A stretch of DNA of 64,000 nucleotides from Croceicoccus naphthovorans (GCF_001028705.1 NZ_CP011770.1:3103501-3167500), one strand, 5' to 3'; positions 9,722 through 18,063 are shown, counted from the first letter of the stretch. The notes: generated from the sequence alone by a model not told the origin. Numbers and translations are program-made.

Positions 9722-9731
9722 GAGAAGCGAC

Positions 9732-10505
9732 ATGGAAGACGACCACATCGAAGAAGTGCAACTGGACCTCGAAGTCGAGGAACCGCCTGCCCCAGCCCCG
9801 GAGCCGGAGGCCGTGACGGAAACCGATCCGGCAGCGGAAGCCTTTGCCCGTCTTGAAGGCGAAATGGCAATGGTGCGCCATACGGTCCAGAACTTGGCCA
9901 GGGAGCGCGCCGACATCGTGATCCCGGACTACACCGCCACGCTCGGCCAGATTGCCGATCAGTTGGAGAAGGCGTCCGACAGGTTAGCAGACATCGGCAA
10001 CAAGCCTGCCATTGAGCTGACCCCGGAAGACATTGCAGTGCAGATCAAACGCACCTCGCTCGATATGCTGCGCGATGCTAGCGACCTGTTCCGGCACGGA
10101 CGCAAAGACCTCGACCTTGCAACCGGTCGGCTCGCCGCAATTGTCGGGCGTGTCCGCACCGAGGGCGAGCAGAAGCGTCAGACCTGGCGTTTTGCAGGCA
10201 TGGGGTTGGCTGCCGGGATCACGCTCTGGTCAATCCTACCGGGCACCATTGCTCGCGCCGTGCCCGAATCTTGGCATTGGCCAGAATGGATGGCGGAAAG
10301 AGCACTCGGGGACACGTCGCGGTGGAACGCGGGCAGCAGAATGATGCAAAGTGCCGATCCTCTCGCGTGGCACGTCCTTGTTGCGGCGGCTGACATGCAG
10401 CGAGATAACCGGGACAAGATTGAAGATTGCAGGAAACGGGCGAATTCGAGCGGGAAAAACGTATCCTGCACACTCCAGATTCGGGCGCAAAACGGAGACG
10501 AGTAG
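9732..10505 (+). CDS. DUF6118 family protein
   Basis: A 257-residue protein starting MEDDHIEEVQLDLEVEEPP from the ATG at 9732, with GGAGAAG just upstream. It has an acidic Pro-rich N-terminus, a long helical middle part (about 35-150), one probable membrane segment (GMGLAAGITLWSILPGTIARA) and a short C-terminal part with two cysteines. This matches the DUF6118 family, which commonly follows traA in sphingomonad elements. Its function is unknown; the position and membrane anchor suggest an accessory role in DNA transfer. The frame is open further upstream inside traA, but that extension is traA in another frame. Confidence 0.82.
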   Translation: MEDDHIEEVQLDLEVEEPPAPAPEPEAVTETDPAAEAFARLEGEMAMVRHTVQNLARERADIVIPDYTATLGQIADQLEKASDRLADIGNKPAIELTPEDIAVQIKRTSLDMLRDASDLFRHGRKDLDLATGRLAAIVGRVRTEGEQKRQTWRFAGMGLAAGITLWSILPGTIARAVPESWHWPEWMAERALGDTSRWNAGSRMMQSADPLAWHVLVAAADMQRDNRDKIEDCRKRANSSGKNVSCTLQIRAQNGDE

Positions 10506-10657
10506 CGCGCCGGAAACCGCCTTCACGCACCAAGAAGCGTCCCGGAAAGCCCCAGAATGTGCCGGAAAAGCCCGCACATTGTGTGGGGTCAAACGTAGGA
10601 GCGCTTTCTATAACTCTGCCGAATTTTGTTTGAATACAACGCATTATGGCGGTTGAC

Positions 10658-10702
10658 TGGCGCACCCGACAGGATTCGAACCTGTGGCCTCTGCCTTCGG
10701 AG
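10658..10702 (-). other. Attachment site: 3' half of tRNA-Arg(CCG)
   Basis: On the minus strand, 10702 to 10658 reads as the 3' part of a tRNA: an anticodon loop with CCG (complement of 10698-10700), the 3' anticodon-stem strand GGCAG, a five-base variable loop AGGCC, a T-arm ACAGG-TTCGAAT-CCTGT, an acceptor strand and terminal GCCA. The bases 5' of the loop (TAATT) cannot pair with GGCAG and no D-arm follows, so the gene is only a 3' half. Such fragments mark the end of an element that integrated into the 3' part of a tRNA gene. The integrase gene begins about 180 bases away on the element side. Confidence 0.75.
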
Positions 10703-10750
10703 AATTAGAACGGAGGCCACGCCACGGTTTTCTATTCTACGATAATCTGC

Positions 10751-10773
10751 GCTAATGGTCTATATTCATTAGC
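10751..10773 (+). promoter_or_regulatory. Inverted repeat upstream of the integrase gene
   Basis: GCTAATG (10751-10757) and CATTAGC (10767-10773) form a perfect 7-bp inverted repeat with a 9-base AT-rich loop, followed by TTTTCTCTC. It lies between the tRNA fragment and the integrase gene in a locally AT-rich stretch. It could be a weak terminator protecting int from outside transcription, or an arm-type site for integrase or excisionase. I cannot tell which. The remaining bases between 10506 and 10797 hold only the tRNA fragment and no gene. Confidence 0.4.
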
Positions 10774-10884
10774 TTTTCTCTCAAATAGAATACGCCGATG
10801 GCACGCTGTTCTAGCCGGGAGTTCGCTCCCACCTGCTTCCGTGGTGCTTCCGTGGAAACAGGCCTGTCGTCGGAGGTGTATCGT

Positions 10885-12255
10885 ATGGCCAAGATTAACA
10901 AGCGGAACGTAGATGCCGCCGTTTCGCGCGAGAAGGATTATTTTCTGTGGGACGACGAGCTGCCGGGTTTCGGGCTGCGGGTCTTCGCATCAGGCAGGCG
11001 CAGCTACCTGATCCAATATCGCGCGCTCGGGCGGACTCGGCGGTTCACGATCGGCCTACATGGCGTGTGGACGCCAGAGATGGCCCGGAAGGAAGCCAAG
11101 GTGCTCCTTGGCCGAGTCGCGCAAGGCGACAATCCCGCCGAGGAAAAGCAGATCGACAACAAGGCCATCACGGTCAAGGAACTCTGTGACCTCTATCTCA
11201 AGGATTTGGATGACGGTCTCATCCTCGGCAAAGGTGGCAGGCCGAAGCGGCCGGGAACGATTGTGTCCGACAAGGGGCGCATCAATCGCCATATCGTGCC
11301 GCTGCTCGGGACGCGCCGGGTCAAGGATCTGACCAAGGCGGACATCACCAAGCTTCTGAAAGACGTGATGGCCGGCAAGACCCGGCGGAACGTAAAGACA
11401 AAAAGCCTGCGGGGCCGCTCGATCGTCAAAGGCGGCGCCGGCACGGCGTCCCGCACGGTGGGGCTGCTTGGCGGCATCCTGACCTATGCGATGGACGCGG
11501 GCATCATCGACATCAACCCGGCTGCGGGTGTGAAGAAGCCGAAGGACCAAGTCCGCACCCGGCGCCTGACCGAAGACGAGTATCGCAAGTGCGGCGAGAT
11601 TCTTAGTGTGGCAGCTCGGAATCCCAACTATGCCATGACGGTCGAGATCGCACGCCTCATCGCTCTGACGGGCGCGCGGCGCAGCGAGATCATCGGGCTG
11701 GAGTGGAGCGAGTTCGACGCAGATAATAGCTGCCTGCGGCTGAACGACAGCAAGGAAGGCGCATCGGTCCGCCCGATCGGCCTGCGTGTAGTCGAGAGGC
11801 TGGAGAACCTGCGCCCCGACGATGAGGAGCAGACCTTCGTGTTCCCTGGAATACGCAAGCGCGATCAGGCGTTTGGCGGCTTCCCGCGCCAGTGGAGGGC
11901 AATCTTCAAGGGAACCGAGCTGGAATGGATGACACCGCATATCCTGCGCCACAGCTTCGCGAGCATCGGCAATGATCTCGGATTCACCGAAGCGACCATC
12001 TCCGCGATCATCGGGCATTCGCGCAGCAGCGTGACGAGCAAATATATCCACACGCTCGATACGGCGCTCATCATGGCCGCCGACACGATCTCGGGCTATA
12101 TCCACGGCCTGCTGAACGGCATAGCGTTCAAACACACCGCCTACGCGTTGGACCGGCAGTCGCGGCAGGCCGCGCTCACGCGGTTCCTGGGGCTTGGCGA
12201 TGTGGAATGCAGTGACGAAGCAAGCGATGCTCAGCCGATGCCGATGGCCGCTTGA
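10885..12255 (+). CDS. int: Tyrosine recombinase/integrase of the ICE
   Basis: A 456-residue integrase from the ATG at 10885 (MAKINKRNVDAAVS), with GGAGG nine bases upstream; the frame is open to 10798 but that part lacks family similarity. The N-terminal part (about 1-90, including GFGLRVFASGRRSYLIQYR) is the DUF4102/arm-binding domain of tRNA-targeting integrases. A SAM-like core-binding domain follows, then the catalytic domain with Arg in TGARRSEIIGLEW, the HxxR box HILRHSF, GHS and the Tyr of SKYIHTLD. It would catalyse integration and excision at the tRNA-Arg half-site lying next to it. About 55 extra residues follow the catalytic Tyr. Confidence 0.93.
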   Translation: MAKINKRNVDAAVSREKDYFLWDDELPGFGLRVFASGRRSYLIQYRALGRTRRFTIGLHGVWTPEMARKEAKVLLGRVAQGDNPAEEKQIDNKAITVKELCDLYLKDLDDGLILGKGGRPKRPGTIVSDKGRINRHIVPLLGTRRVKDLTKADITKLLKDVMAGKTRRNVKTKSLRGRSIVKGGAGTASRTVGLLGGILTYAMDAGIIDINPAAGVKKPKDQVRTRRLTEDEYRKCGEILSVAARNPNYAMTVEIARLIALTGARRSEIIGLEWSEFDADNSCLRLNDSKEGASVRPIGLRVVERLENLRPDDEEQTFVFPGIRKRDQAFGGFPRQWRAIFKGTELEWMTPHILRHSFASIGNDLGFTEATISAIIGHSRSSVTSKYIHTLDTALIMAADTISGYIHGLLNGIAFKHTAYALDRQSRQAALTRFLGLGDVECSDEASDAQPMPMAA

Positions 12256-12418
12256 GACATTCCCAAGGGTGCAACTCGTGGATTCGATTGGGTTAAGCGC
12301 GACTCCCGCTAGCCTCCACCACGGCGTTGCGGCTCTGACACGCAGGAAAGCTGGGTGCCAGAGTGCGGGAGGCGTATTTCGAATTGCTCGGATGCGCTGT
12401 GAGCGGCTATGGCGATGA

Positions 12419-13339
12419 GTGGGGGATGTTTTGGACGATACGCAACGCTTTGGGTACGGATTGAAGTTTGAGAATGCCTTCTTGCGGGAGCGGGGTAAGG
12501 CGTTTGAAACCCTGTTCGCTCGCATCATGGCTCATGCTCATCCCGGCGATTTTCAGCCTGTGCGTCCCTACGGCCCTCGGGGCGACCTGAAATGCGACGG
12601 CTATCGTGCTAGCGATGGCACGGTATTTCAGTGCTACGCACCCGACAGTATGAAAGTCGATCCCCTTGTCGCAAAGATCGATGAAGACTTTAACGGAGCT
12701 GTTGGGCACTGGGCGGCAAAGATGCGGCGCTGGGAGTTCGTTCATAACGACGTGCGGGGCTTGGCCGCCGAAGCGGTCCAGAAGCTGGCAGACCTGGGAA
12801 TGTCTAATCCGACCGTGGCACTAGCGGTTTGCGGTGAGGCCGAGTTGCGCTCGATTGTGATGGGGTTGGCCCTTCATCAACTCGAAGATCTCTTCGGCGC
12901 CGTTCCGTCGGATCGGGCTCTGGAAAGGCTCGATTTCACGGCCTTGCGGCCAGTCCTGCTGGCTATCCAGAGGCAGGAGCCGGATGCCGATCCGCCGCTT
13001 ACAGCGCCCTCGGCAGCGAAGCTGGAATATAATGCACTGTCTGACGATGCAGCCGGCCTGCTACGGCAAGGTCGTCGCAGGGAGCAGTTGGTCGAGGCCT
13101 TTTTCGCAGCGTGGCCTGATCCGGATTTTGGAGAAGAGATCGCGCAGGCCTTTCGGGTACGCTATCAGGCACTCAAGGCGTCAGGCTTGTCGGCCGATGA
13201 AATCTTCGGCGAGCTTCAGGCGTTTACCGGGGGGATGACCGGCGAGCCCGGCCGACAAGGCGCGGTTCTTGCTGTGCTTTCCTATTTTTTTGAGCGTTGC
13301 GACATTTTTGAGGACGCGATTCGAGCTGACGCGACATGA
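12419..13339 (+). CDS. ABC-three-component system protein, nuclease-like effector
   Basis: A 306-residue protein from a GTG at 12419. Its first third reads as a restriction-endonuclease-like fold: GKAFETLFARIM, then RPYGPRGDLKCDGYR, then GTVFQCYAPD, the G...D...K...Q pattern seen in the N-terminal effector of ABC-3C conflict systems. The remainder is helical, without signal peptide or membrane segment. It overlaps the next gene by four bases (ATGA at 13336-13339). In this class, described by Aravind and colleagues, an SMC/Rad50-like ATPase controls an effector that probably attacks nucleic acid. Function here is inferred from order and motif resemblance. Confidence 0.75.
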   Translation: MGDVLDDTQRFGYGLKFENAFLRERGKAFETLFARIMAHAHPGDFQPVRPYGPRGDLKCDGYRASDGTVFQCYAPDSMKVDPLVAKIDEDFNGAVGHWAAKMRRWEFVHNDVRGLAAEAVQKLADLGMSNPTVALAVCGEAELRSIVMGLALHQLEDLFGAVPSDRALERLDFTALRPVLLAIQRQEPDADPPLTAPSAAKLEYNALSDDAAGLLRQGRRREQLVEAFFAAWPDPDFGEEIAQAFRVRYQALKASGLSADEIFGELQAFTGGMTGEPGRQGAVLAVLSYFFERCDIFEDAIRADAT

Positions 13340-13581
13340 TCCTGCCGACCAAACATATCCGTCCTGATCGGGCGCTCCTTGCCATTGGCGCCGATGTGCT
13401 CGGCTGCCTGCGCGAGCCGATGACTGTGTCGCGCCTGTGGGACGAGATCAGGTCGGCGCGCGCCGACCGCACGGTCTCGGCCCCAATCAGTTATGACTGG
13501 TTCGTGCTGGCCCTGGATCTGCTGTTCATGGTCAAGGCCGTGCAGTTCGATCGCGGCCTGCTCCAGAAGGCCGGATCATGA
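13336..13581 (+). CDS. ABC-three-component system middle component
   Basis: An 81-residue protein starting MILPTKHIRPDRALLAIGAD, overlapping by ATGA both the gene before it (13336) and the gene after it (13578). Middle components of ABC-3C systems are small winged-helix-like proteins of this size placed between effector and ATPase, often with the motif of the kind DRALLAIGADVLG...VSRLWDEI seen here. It probably adapts the ATPase to the effector. The call depends strongly on the gene order. Confidence 0.75.
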   Translation: MILPTKHIRPDRALLAIGADVLGCLREPMTVSRLWDEIRSARADRTVSAPISYDWFVLALDLLFMVKAVQFDRGLLQKAGS

Positions 13582-15344
13582 TTCACGGTCTCAGCAGCGA
13601 TCTACCTACTTTCAAGAGCCTGACCTTCCATCCTGGCCTCAACATTCTGCTTGCGGACAAGAGCGCAGGTGCGACCGATCGGCAGTCCCGCAACGGGGCC
13701 GGCAAGACCAGTCTGGTCGAGTTGATCCACTTCCTGTTCGGCGCCAATGCCGGCAAGGACAGCATATTTCGGTCCGAAGCCTTGTTAGGCTACTCGTTCG
13801 AAGCGCGGGTCGGTATCGGCTCAGCGCTCATCGATGTGGCGCGTTCCGGTGCCAAGCCGTCGCGCATTACGATCCAAGGCGACACATCCAACTGGCCGAT
13901 CGCGCCGTCGCTGGAAGCCAAGACCGGCGATCAGGTCATCAGTAACGAAAATTGGCGTACGGTTCTCGGAGCATTGATGTTCGGCCTGAACGCCAACCCC
14001 GATGGCGATGAGGCCATTCGATACCGGCCCACCTTCCGATCGCTTTTCTCCTATTTCGTGCGTCGGCAGAACAGCGACGGCTTTCTGTCGCCGACGCAGC
14101 AATCATCCAAACAGCAGGGCTGGGATCAGCAGGTGGCCATCAGCTATCTGCTGGGTCTTGACGCCGGTGTTCCGCAGCAGTTCCAGGAAGTGCGGACGCG
14201 CGAACGCGCCATGACGGAACTGCGCAAGGCGGCAAAGGATGGCGGGCTAGGACGCTATTTTGGCACTGCGGCGGACCTGCGCACCAAAATGACCGTTGCG
14301 GAGGCCCGCGCCCGTCGCCTGCGGGATCAGGTCAGTACATTCACCGTCGTTCCCGAATATACCGAGATGGAGCAGGAGGCGTCGCGAATAACCCGCGAGA
14401 TATCAACTCTCAGCGACGACAATACGGCAGATCGGGAACTGATTCTTCAATTGCAGGCTGCGATCGACAGCGAGCTGCCGCCGGCATCGACCAGTCTTGA
14501 TCGGCTTTATCGCGAAGCGGGCGTCGTGCTGCCTGGGTCGGTCGGGCGGCGTTTCGATGAGGTGGAGGAGTTCCATCAGGCTGTCGTGCAGAATCGCCGC
14601 TCCCACCTAACGTCGGAAGTGCAGGCGGCAGAGGAGCGTATCCGTAAACGTGACCGGACCCGCGAAAGCCTGGATGGGCGACGCCGGCAATTGATGGGGA
14701 TTCTACAATCCGGCGGGGCGCTGGAGCATTATGCGCTGCTCCAGCAGGAAGCCGGGCGGGCGGAAGCGGATGCCGAAGGCTTGAGACAGCGCCTCAAGAC
14801 CGCCGAGGAGATCGAAAGCACCAAGGCCGAACTCGATATCGAGCGCGCGCGCCTGTTGAAGACGCTTCAGGACGATCATCACGAACGTGAGAGCCTGATC
14901 GAAGAGGCGATTCTTGTCTTCGAGGATCTCTCAAATGCGCTCTACGAAAAGGCAGGAAGCCTGACGATCAGCGCGACGACCAATGGCCCGCAAGTAGATG
15001 TCCGCATTGATGGCCAGCGTAGCAAGGGCATCACTAACATGCAGATATTCTGCTTTGATTTGATGATGGCTGAACTCGGCGCCCGCAGGGGCCTCGGGCC
15101 TGGGTTCCTGATCCACGACAGTCATCTGTTCGACGGCGTTGATGAGCGGCAGGTGGCAAAGGCGCTGCAATTGGGAGCGGATCATGCCGAGAGTGTCGGC
15201 TTTCAATACATCGTCACGATGAATTCCGATGCCCTGCCGAAGGACGGATTTCGTGATGGTTTCGACGTCGGGAAGCATCTGCTCGACGTCAAGCTAACTG
15301 ATGCCACCGACACTGGCGGCTTGTTCGGCATGCGCTTCAACTAA
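13578..15344 (+). CDS. ABC-three-component system ATPase (DUF2326, Rad50/SMC-like)
   Basis: A 588-residue protein starting MIHGLSSDLPTFKSLTFHPG. Walker A is SRNGAGKTSLVELIHFL near 37-53, as in RecN/SMC-type ATPases. The middle (about 200-430) is rich in Arg, Glu and Leu and predicted coiled coil. The C-terminal third carries the DUF2326 region, with a Walker-B-like segment GPGFLIHDSHLFDGVDERQV. It is the third gene of an operon whose genes overlap by four bases each, so the three products are probably made together. Likely role: a sensor ATPase that triggers the effector during phage or plasmid invasion. Confidence 0.88.
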   Translation: MIHGLSSDLPTFKSLTFHPGLNILLADKSAGATDRQSRNGAGKTSLVELIHFLFGANAGKDSIFRSEALLGYSFEARVGIGSALIDVARSGAKPSRITIQGDTSNWPIAPSLEAKTGDQVISNENWRTVLGALMFGLNANPDGDEAIRYRPTFRSLFSYFVRRQNSDGFLSPTQQSSKQQGWDQQVAISYLLGLDAGVPQQFQEVRTRERAMTELRKAAKDGGLGRYFGTAADLRTKMTVAEARARRLRDQVSTFTVVPEYTEMEQEASRITREISTLSDDNTADRELILQLQAAIDSELPPASTSLDRLYREAGVVLPGSVGRRFDEVEEFHQAVVQNRRSHLTSEVQAAEERIRKRDRTRESLDGRRRQLMGILQSGGALEHYALLQQEAGRAEADAEGLRQRLKTAEEIESTKAELDIERARLLKTLQDDHHERESLIEEAILVFEDLSNALYEKAGSLTISATTNGPQVDVRIDGQRSKGITNMQIFCFDLMMAELGARRGLGPGFLIHDSHLFDGVDERQVAKALQLGADHAESVGFQYIVTMNSDALPKDGFRDGFDVGKHLLDVKLTDATDTGGLFGMRFN

Positions 15345-15376
15345 ACGGCTCGCCTCCCCGGCATCCCGCTCAACGC

Positions 15377-15904
15377 CTATACTGATATGCTCAATCTACC
15401 GCGCTTGCGCCGCGGAGTCGTCTTTGCGCCGCTTGCCCGTCCGGTGGCGACAGGGGATGGTTCGCCATCGTGCTGAGCACCGTCGGACGCGGTGGGAAAC
15501 TCCGTTCTCCTTCGTCCCAGGCCGCTCGCCTTGGCGAGCGCGCTGCGCCGCGCGGCATAAGCGGGCGCCACCATCGGGTAGTCCGCAGGGAGATTCCATT
15601 TGGCGCGGTACTGATCCGGCGTCAGACCATGGCTCGTCATCAGGTGACGCTTGAGCGTCTTGAACTTCCTGCCGTCTTCCAGGCAGACCAGATAGTCTGG
15701 CTTAACCGATGCTCGCACCGGAACCGCAGGCGTCGGAGTTTGCTCCTCCGGCGTCACGCCGAGACCGGCGAGCGCATCATGAACGGAAGATATCAAAAGC
15801 GGAAGGTCGGCCGGCGCGACTTGGTTGGCGCCAACATGCGCGACCACAATATCGGCGGTGAGCGACAGCAATGCCGACTGATCGACCTTATATGGCTCGG
15901 TCAT
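15377..15904 (-). CDS. MucR/Ros-family transcriptional regulator
   Basis: A 175-residue protein with the Ros/MucR zinc-finger region DYLVCLEDGRKFKTLKRHLM followed by TSHGLTPDQYRAKWNLPADYPMVAP (about 85-128), the family signature. The N-terminus includes VAHVGANQVAPADLP, the oligomerisation segment of MucR proteins. A basic C-terminal tail (TPRRKRGRLSISV) follows. MucR proteins are H-NS-like silencers binding AT-rich DNA and often control exopolysaccharide, motility or horizontally acquired genes. Here it faces the ABC-3C operon tail to tail, 32 bases away, and precedes the HU gene's downstream side. It may regulate the ICE or its surface-protein cargo. Confidence 0.9.
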   Translation of the reverse strand: MTEPYKVDQSALLSLTADIVVAHVGANQVAPADLPLLISSVHDALAGLGVTPEEQTPTPAVPVRASVKPDYLVCLEDGRKFKTLKRHLMTSHGLTPDQYRAKWNLPADYPMVAPAYAARRSALAKASGLGRRRTEFPTASDGAQHDGEPSPVATGRASGAKTTPRRKRGRLSISV

Positions 15905-15927
15905 TGCTGCCTCCTCGATTCCGATCC

Positions 15928-16203
15928 TCAGCCGTTCACTTTGTCTTTGAGCGCTTTGGCTGGCTTGAAGCTGACCTTCGTCGCGGCCTTGATCGTCATC
16001 GCCTCGCCGGTGGCGGGGTTGCGGCCCTCACGTTCCGGCGTCTTCTTTGTCGAGAACTTGCCAAACCCATTCAAGGACACCTCGTTGCCCTTGGCGGCGG
16101 CGTCGCCGATCGCCGCGAACACGGTATCGACATATTTCCTGGCGTCGGTCTTGGTCAGGCCATGAGCGGCGGCAAGGGTTTCGGCGAGATCATTTCCAGT
16201 CAT
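15928..16203 (-). CDS. hup: HU-family DNA-binding protein
   Basis: A 91-residue protein with the HU/IHF fold: MTGNDLAETLAAAHGLTKTD, then EVSLNGFGKFSTKKTPEREG, then RNPATGEAMTIKAATKVSFK (the DNA-clasping arm with RNPATGE), then PAKALKDKVNG. Length and motif fit HU rather than IHF. It bends and compacts DNA; on an ICE it could assist integration/excision complexes or silence cargo together with the MucR protein encoded just downstream on the same strand, 23 bases away. Confidence 0.93.
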   Translation of the reverse strand: MTGNDLAETLAAAHGLTKTDARKYVDTVFAAIGDAAAKGNEVSLNGFGKFSTKKTPEREGRNPATGEAMTIKAATKVSFKPAKALKDKVNG

Positions 16204-16313
16204 TGCTTACACTTACTCTCATTGGTGGTTGGAAGAGCATTGGTAGCCGCGCGAAGGACAAAGGTCATCTACTCATATCTTCGGTGGCGACCGCTCCGAG
16301 AGCGCCGTTTGTT

Positions 16314-16337
16314 CAATCACCATAGGGATCGTGATTG
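16314..16337. promoter_or_regulatory. Perfect 7-bp inverted repeat between the HU gene and the small-protein gene
   Basis: CAATCAC (16314-16320) and GTGATTG (16331-16337) flank a ten-base loop. The repeat sits about 110 bases upstream of the HU start and about 90 bases after the stop of the small basic protein. It could be an operator for HU/MucR expression or a weak terminator of the large surface-protein operon; no T-tract follows on the minus strand. I see no gene with good coding character in the rest of 16204-16426. Confidence 0.35.
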
Positions 16338-16426
16338 ACTAACTCGGCATCATCGCCGTCAGGCCCGGTTGAGGCTGGACTCGGCCTTCGGCATGCACCT
16401 GTCCTCGAAGCCCAACGTGCTCCGAC

Positions 16427-16678
16427 CTACGACCTTTCTGCGTCTGGCCCGGCGGCGAGTAGGATTGCAGCACTTCGCTGCTCCGCTCGCAGCCTATTCG
16501 CCGCGGCCTGCCAGACCCATTTGCGGCGCACCGACTGGCGGCGGCGCGCCCTGCGCCGCGCATAATCAACCGGATCGCCGCGCCCCCACTCCCTGGCCTG
16601 ATCGACGGCGAGCGCGACCGCCTCATCGAAAGCACGCGACCGGCGCCAACGCCATCGATTGATCCATCGGGTAAACAT
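16427..16678 (-). CDS. Small basic protein of unknown function
   Basis: An 83-residue protein starting MFTRWINRWRWRRSRAFDEA, very rich in Arg, Trp and Ala, with no signal peptide. The frame is open for 80 codons more upstream, but that part runs antisense to a similar stretch of the preceding gene and is composition noise, so the ATG at 16678 is preferred. It begins 35 bases after the TonB-like exported protein and would be the last gene of the leftward surface-protein operon. No family recognised. Coding status is uncertain. Confidence 0.45.
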   Translation of the reverse strand: MFTRWINRWRWRRSRAFDEAVALAVDQAREWGRGDPVDYARRRARRRQSVRRKWVWQAAANRLRAEQRSAAILLAAGPDAERS

Positions 16679-16712
16679 CGCGGCACTGTTCCATGGTGCA
16701 ACCTGCCTCCCG

Positions 16713-17192
16713 TCATATCGGGTCCGACGAACCCGCTGTTGCCGGCGCGACTTCGGCAGGTAGCGGATCGAGCTGCACGGCAATGCGAATCGGCAAGAGC
16801 ATGTCCGGCGGCGGCTCGCCGGGCAGGCGCTGGCCGACGACAAGGCTGCGCAAGTCGGCGCCAGGCTCTGGATGAGCGAATGGCGTGAATTCCATGCGCG
16901 AGACCACGCCGCTTTCACCTACCCAGATCTTGAGTTCGAGGGGTGGCGTCGGCTCGTCCTCGGCGGGGCGAGTCTGGTGGAGATAGGTCCGGAAACGGAG
17001 GGCGGTTTCATTGTCGGCCTCCAGCAGCCGGGTGACCGCCGCCATCGCTCCTTCGGCGTAGCGCACCCATTCCACCGGTGCGGCCGAGGGGGCGATCGTC
17101 TGTGCAGCGACGGGTGACGCAGTCGCGAGACCCGCCCCGGCGGCGGCGGCGAGCCAGCGAAACGAACGGGAGAACAGCGAGCGTTTAGCCAT
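16713..17192 (-). CDS. Exported protein with TonB C-terminal-like fold
   Basis: A 159-residue protein with signal peptide MAKRSLFSRSFRWLAAAAGA, probably cleaved after SPVAAQ. The mature part ends with a segment matching the TonB C-terminal domain: LELKIWVGESGVVSRMEF, then VVGQRLPGEPPPDMLLPIRI. The same pattern (a glycine turn, then G-x-x-L-x-x-PPPxxxxPI) appears in three other proteins of this window. There is no membrane anchor or Pro-rich linker, so it is not a standard TonB. It may be a periplasmic partner in the secretion locus. It overlaps the upstream small membrane protein gene by eight bases. Confidence 0.75.
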   Translation of the reverse strand: MAKRSLFSRSFRWLAAAAGAGLATASPVAAQTIAPSAAPVEWVRYAEGAMAAVTRLLEADNETALRFRTYLHQTRPAEDEPTPPLELKIWVGESGVVSRMEFTPFAHPEPGADLRSLVVGQRLPGEPPPDMLLPIRIAVQLDPLPAEVAPATAGSSDPI

Positions 17193-17415
17193 GAGGGCCT
17201 GTATCCTGAGGTAGCCTAGTGGATGACGGGATGGGCGAGTCGCCCCTCAGCGCGTCCGAGTCCGAGCGCAGCGCGAGACCGAATGCACCGAGGTGGCTGT
17301 CGACGAGCTTCACTGCTTCAGCATGGATCAGCCCGACGACATAGACCGAGATGATGGCGGTGAGCGACACGCCCAGCACAAAGCCCGCCGCAATGAGACC
17401 AAGCGTGGCGAGCAT
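17185..17415 (-). CDS. Small membrane protein
   Basis: A 76-residue protein with one long hydrophobic segment (LATLGLIAAGFVLGVSLTAI followed by ISVYVVGLI) and a hydrophilic C-terminal half. It starts 15 bases after the Skp-like gene and overlaps the TonB-like exported protein by eight bases, which supports real translation. No family recognised; an inner-membrane accessory of the secretion locus is a plausible guess from context. Confidence 0.6.
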   Translation of the reverse strand: MLATLGLIAAGFVLGVSLTAIISVYVVGLIHAEAVKLVDSHLGAFGLALRSDSDALRGDSPIPSSTRLPQDTGPHG

Positions 17416-17430
17416 TTCGCGCCTCCCATT

Positions 17431-18063
17431 TCACTGGCCGCCTGGGGCGACCGTTGCTGGCTGCTGCTGCGGCAGACGTTCGCGCTCGAAGGTGATGGTT
17501 TGAATGCGCACATCGAGCAGGCGCACCACATCAGCGGTGAGGTCGTTCGCAAAGTTGCCGCCAAGCGCCGAGTTGCGGTCGAACAGCAGGCCGCAGTTCT
17601 TCGCGCCATAGGCTTCGGCGATCACCGGCTGCGCTTCGTTTGCGATGCGCTCAAGCGCCTTGGCGCGGGTCGCCTCGATCTCGCGACTGTTATGGGCGGC
17701 CTGCTGCTGGAGCGCCTGCCACCGCTGCGCGAGTTGCTGGCGGCGCTGCTGATTCTCGGCATTATCGGGCTGGCCTTCGAGCGCGCGCGCTTCAGCCTCA
17801 AGCGGCGTGCGCTGGGCGTCGATCTCGGCCTGCGCCGCCTGAGTCAGTTCTTGAAGCCGGGCGCTGGCGGCGCGGCCGACGGCCGCATTGGCAAAGATCG
17901 CCTCGCGCGAGAGCAGGCAGACGCCCGGCACCACGGGTCCGCCGAGCGACTGGGCTTGCGGCTGCGATTGCTGGGCGGGCTGCGCATTACCGCCGACAGT
18001 CTGCGCGTGGGCGGCGCCGGCGCATAACAAGAGGGCAGCGGAAAGGACGATTCGAACAGTCAT
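17431..18063 (-). CDS. OmpH/Skp-family periplasmic chaperone-like protein
   Basis: A 210-residue protein with signal peptide MTVRIVLSAALLLCAGAAHA. The mature part starts with a Gln-rich linker, then VCLLSREAIFANAAVGRAAS, the strand-helix start of Skp proteins (usually VxxVdxxkvf...sxxGk), and a long Ala/Gln/Glu-rich helical hairpin (about 65-150). Skp chaperones carry outer-membrane and secreted proteins through the periplasm. Being distinct from housekeeping skp in location, this copy probably serves the giant exoprotein encoded two genes upstream. Its start overlaps the sapC stop by ATGA (18060-18063). Confidence 0.82.
   Translation of the reverse strand: MTVRIVLSAALLLCAGAAHAQTVGGNAQPAQQSQPQAQSLGGPVVPGVCLLSREAIFANAAVGRAASARLQELTQAAQAEIDAQRTPLEAEARALEGQPDNAENQQRRQQLAQRWQALQQQAAHNSREIEATRAKALERIANEAQPVIAEAYGAKNCGLLFDRNSALGGNFANDLTADVVRLLDVRIQTITFERERLPQQQPATVAPGGQ

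Noticed and set aside
11056..12528. 490-codon minus-strand frame
   Set aside because: Antisense to the integrase gene, whose catalytic motifs are intact; the antisense product shows no family features.
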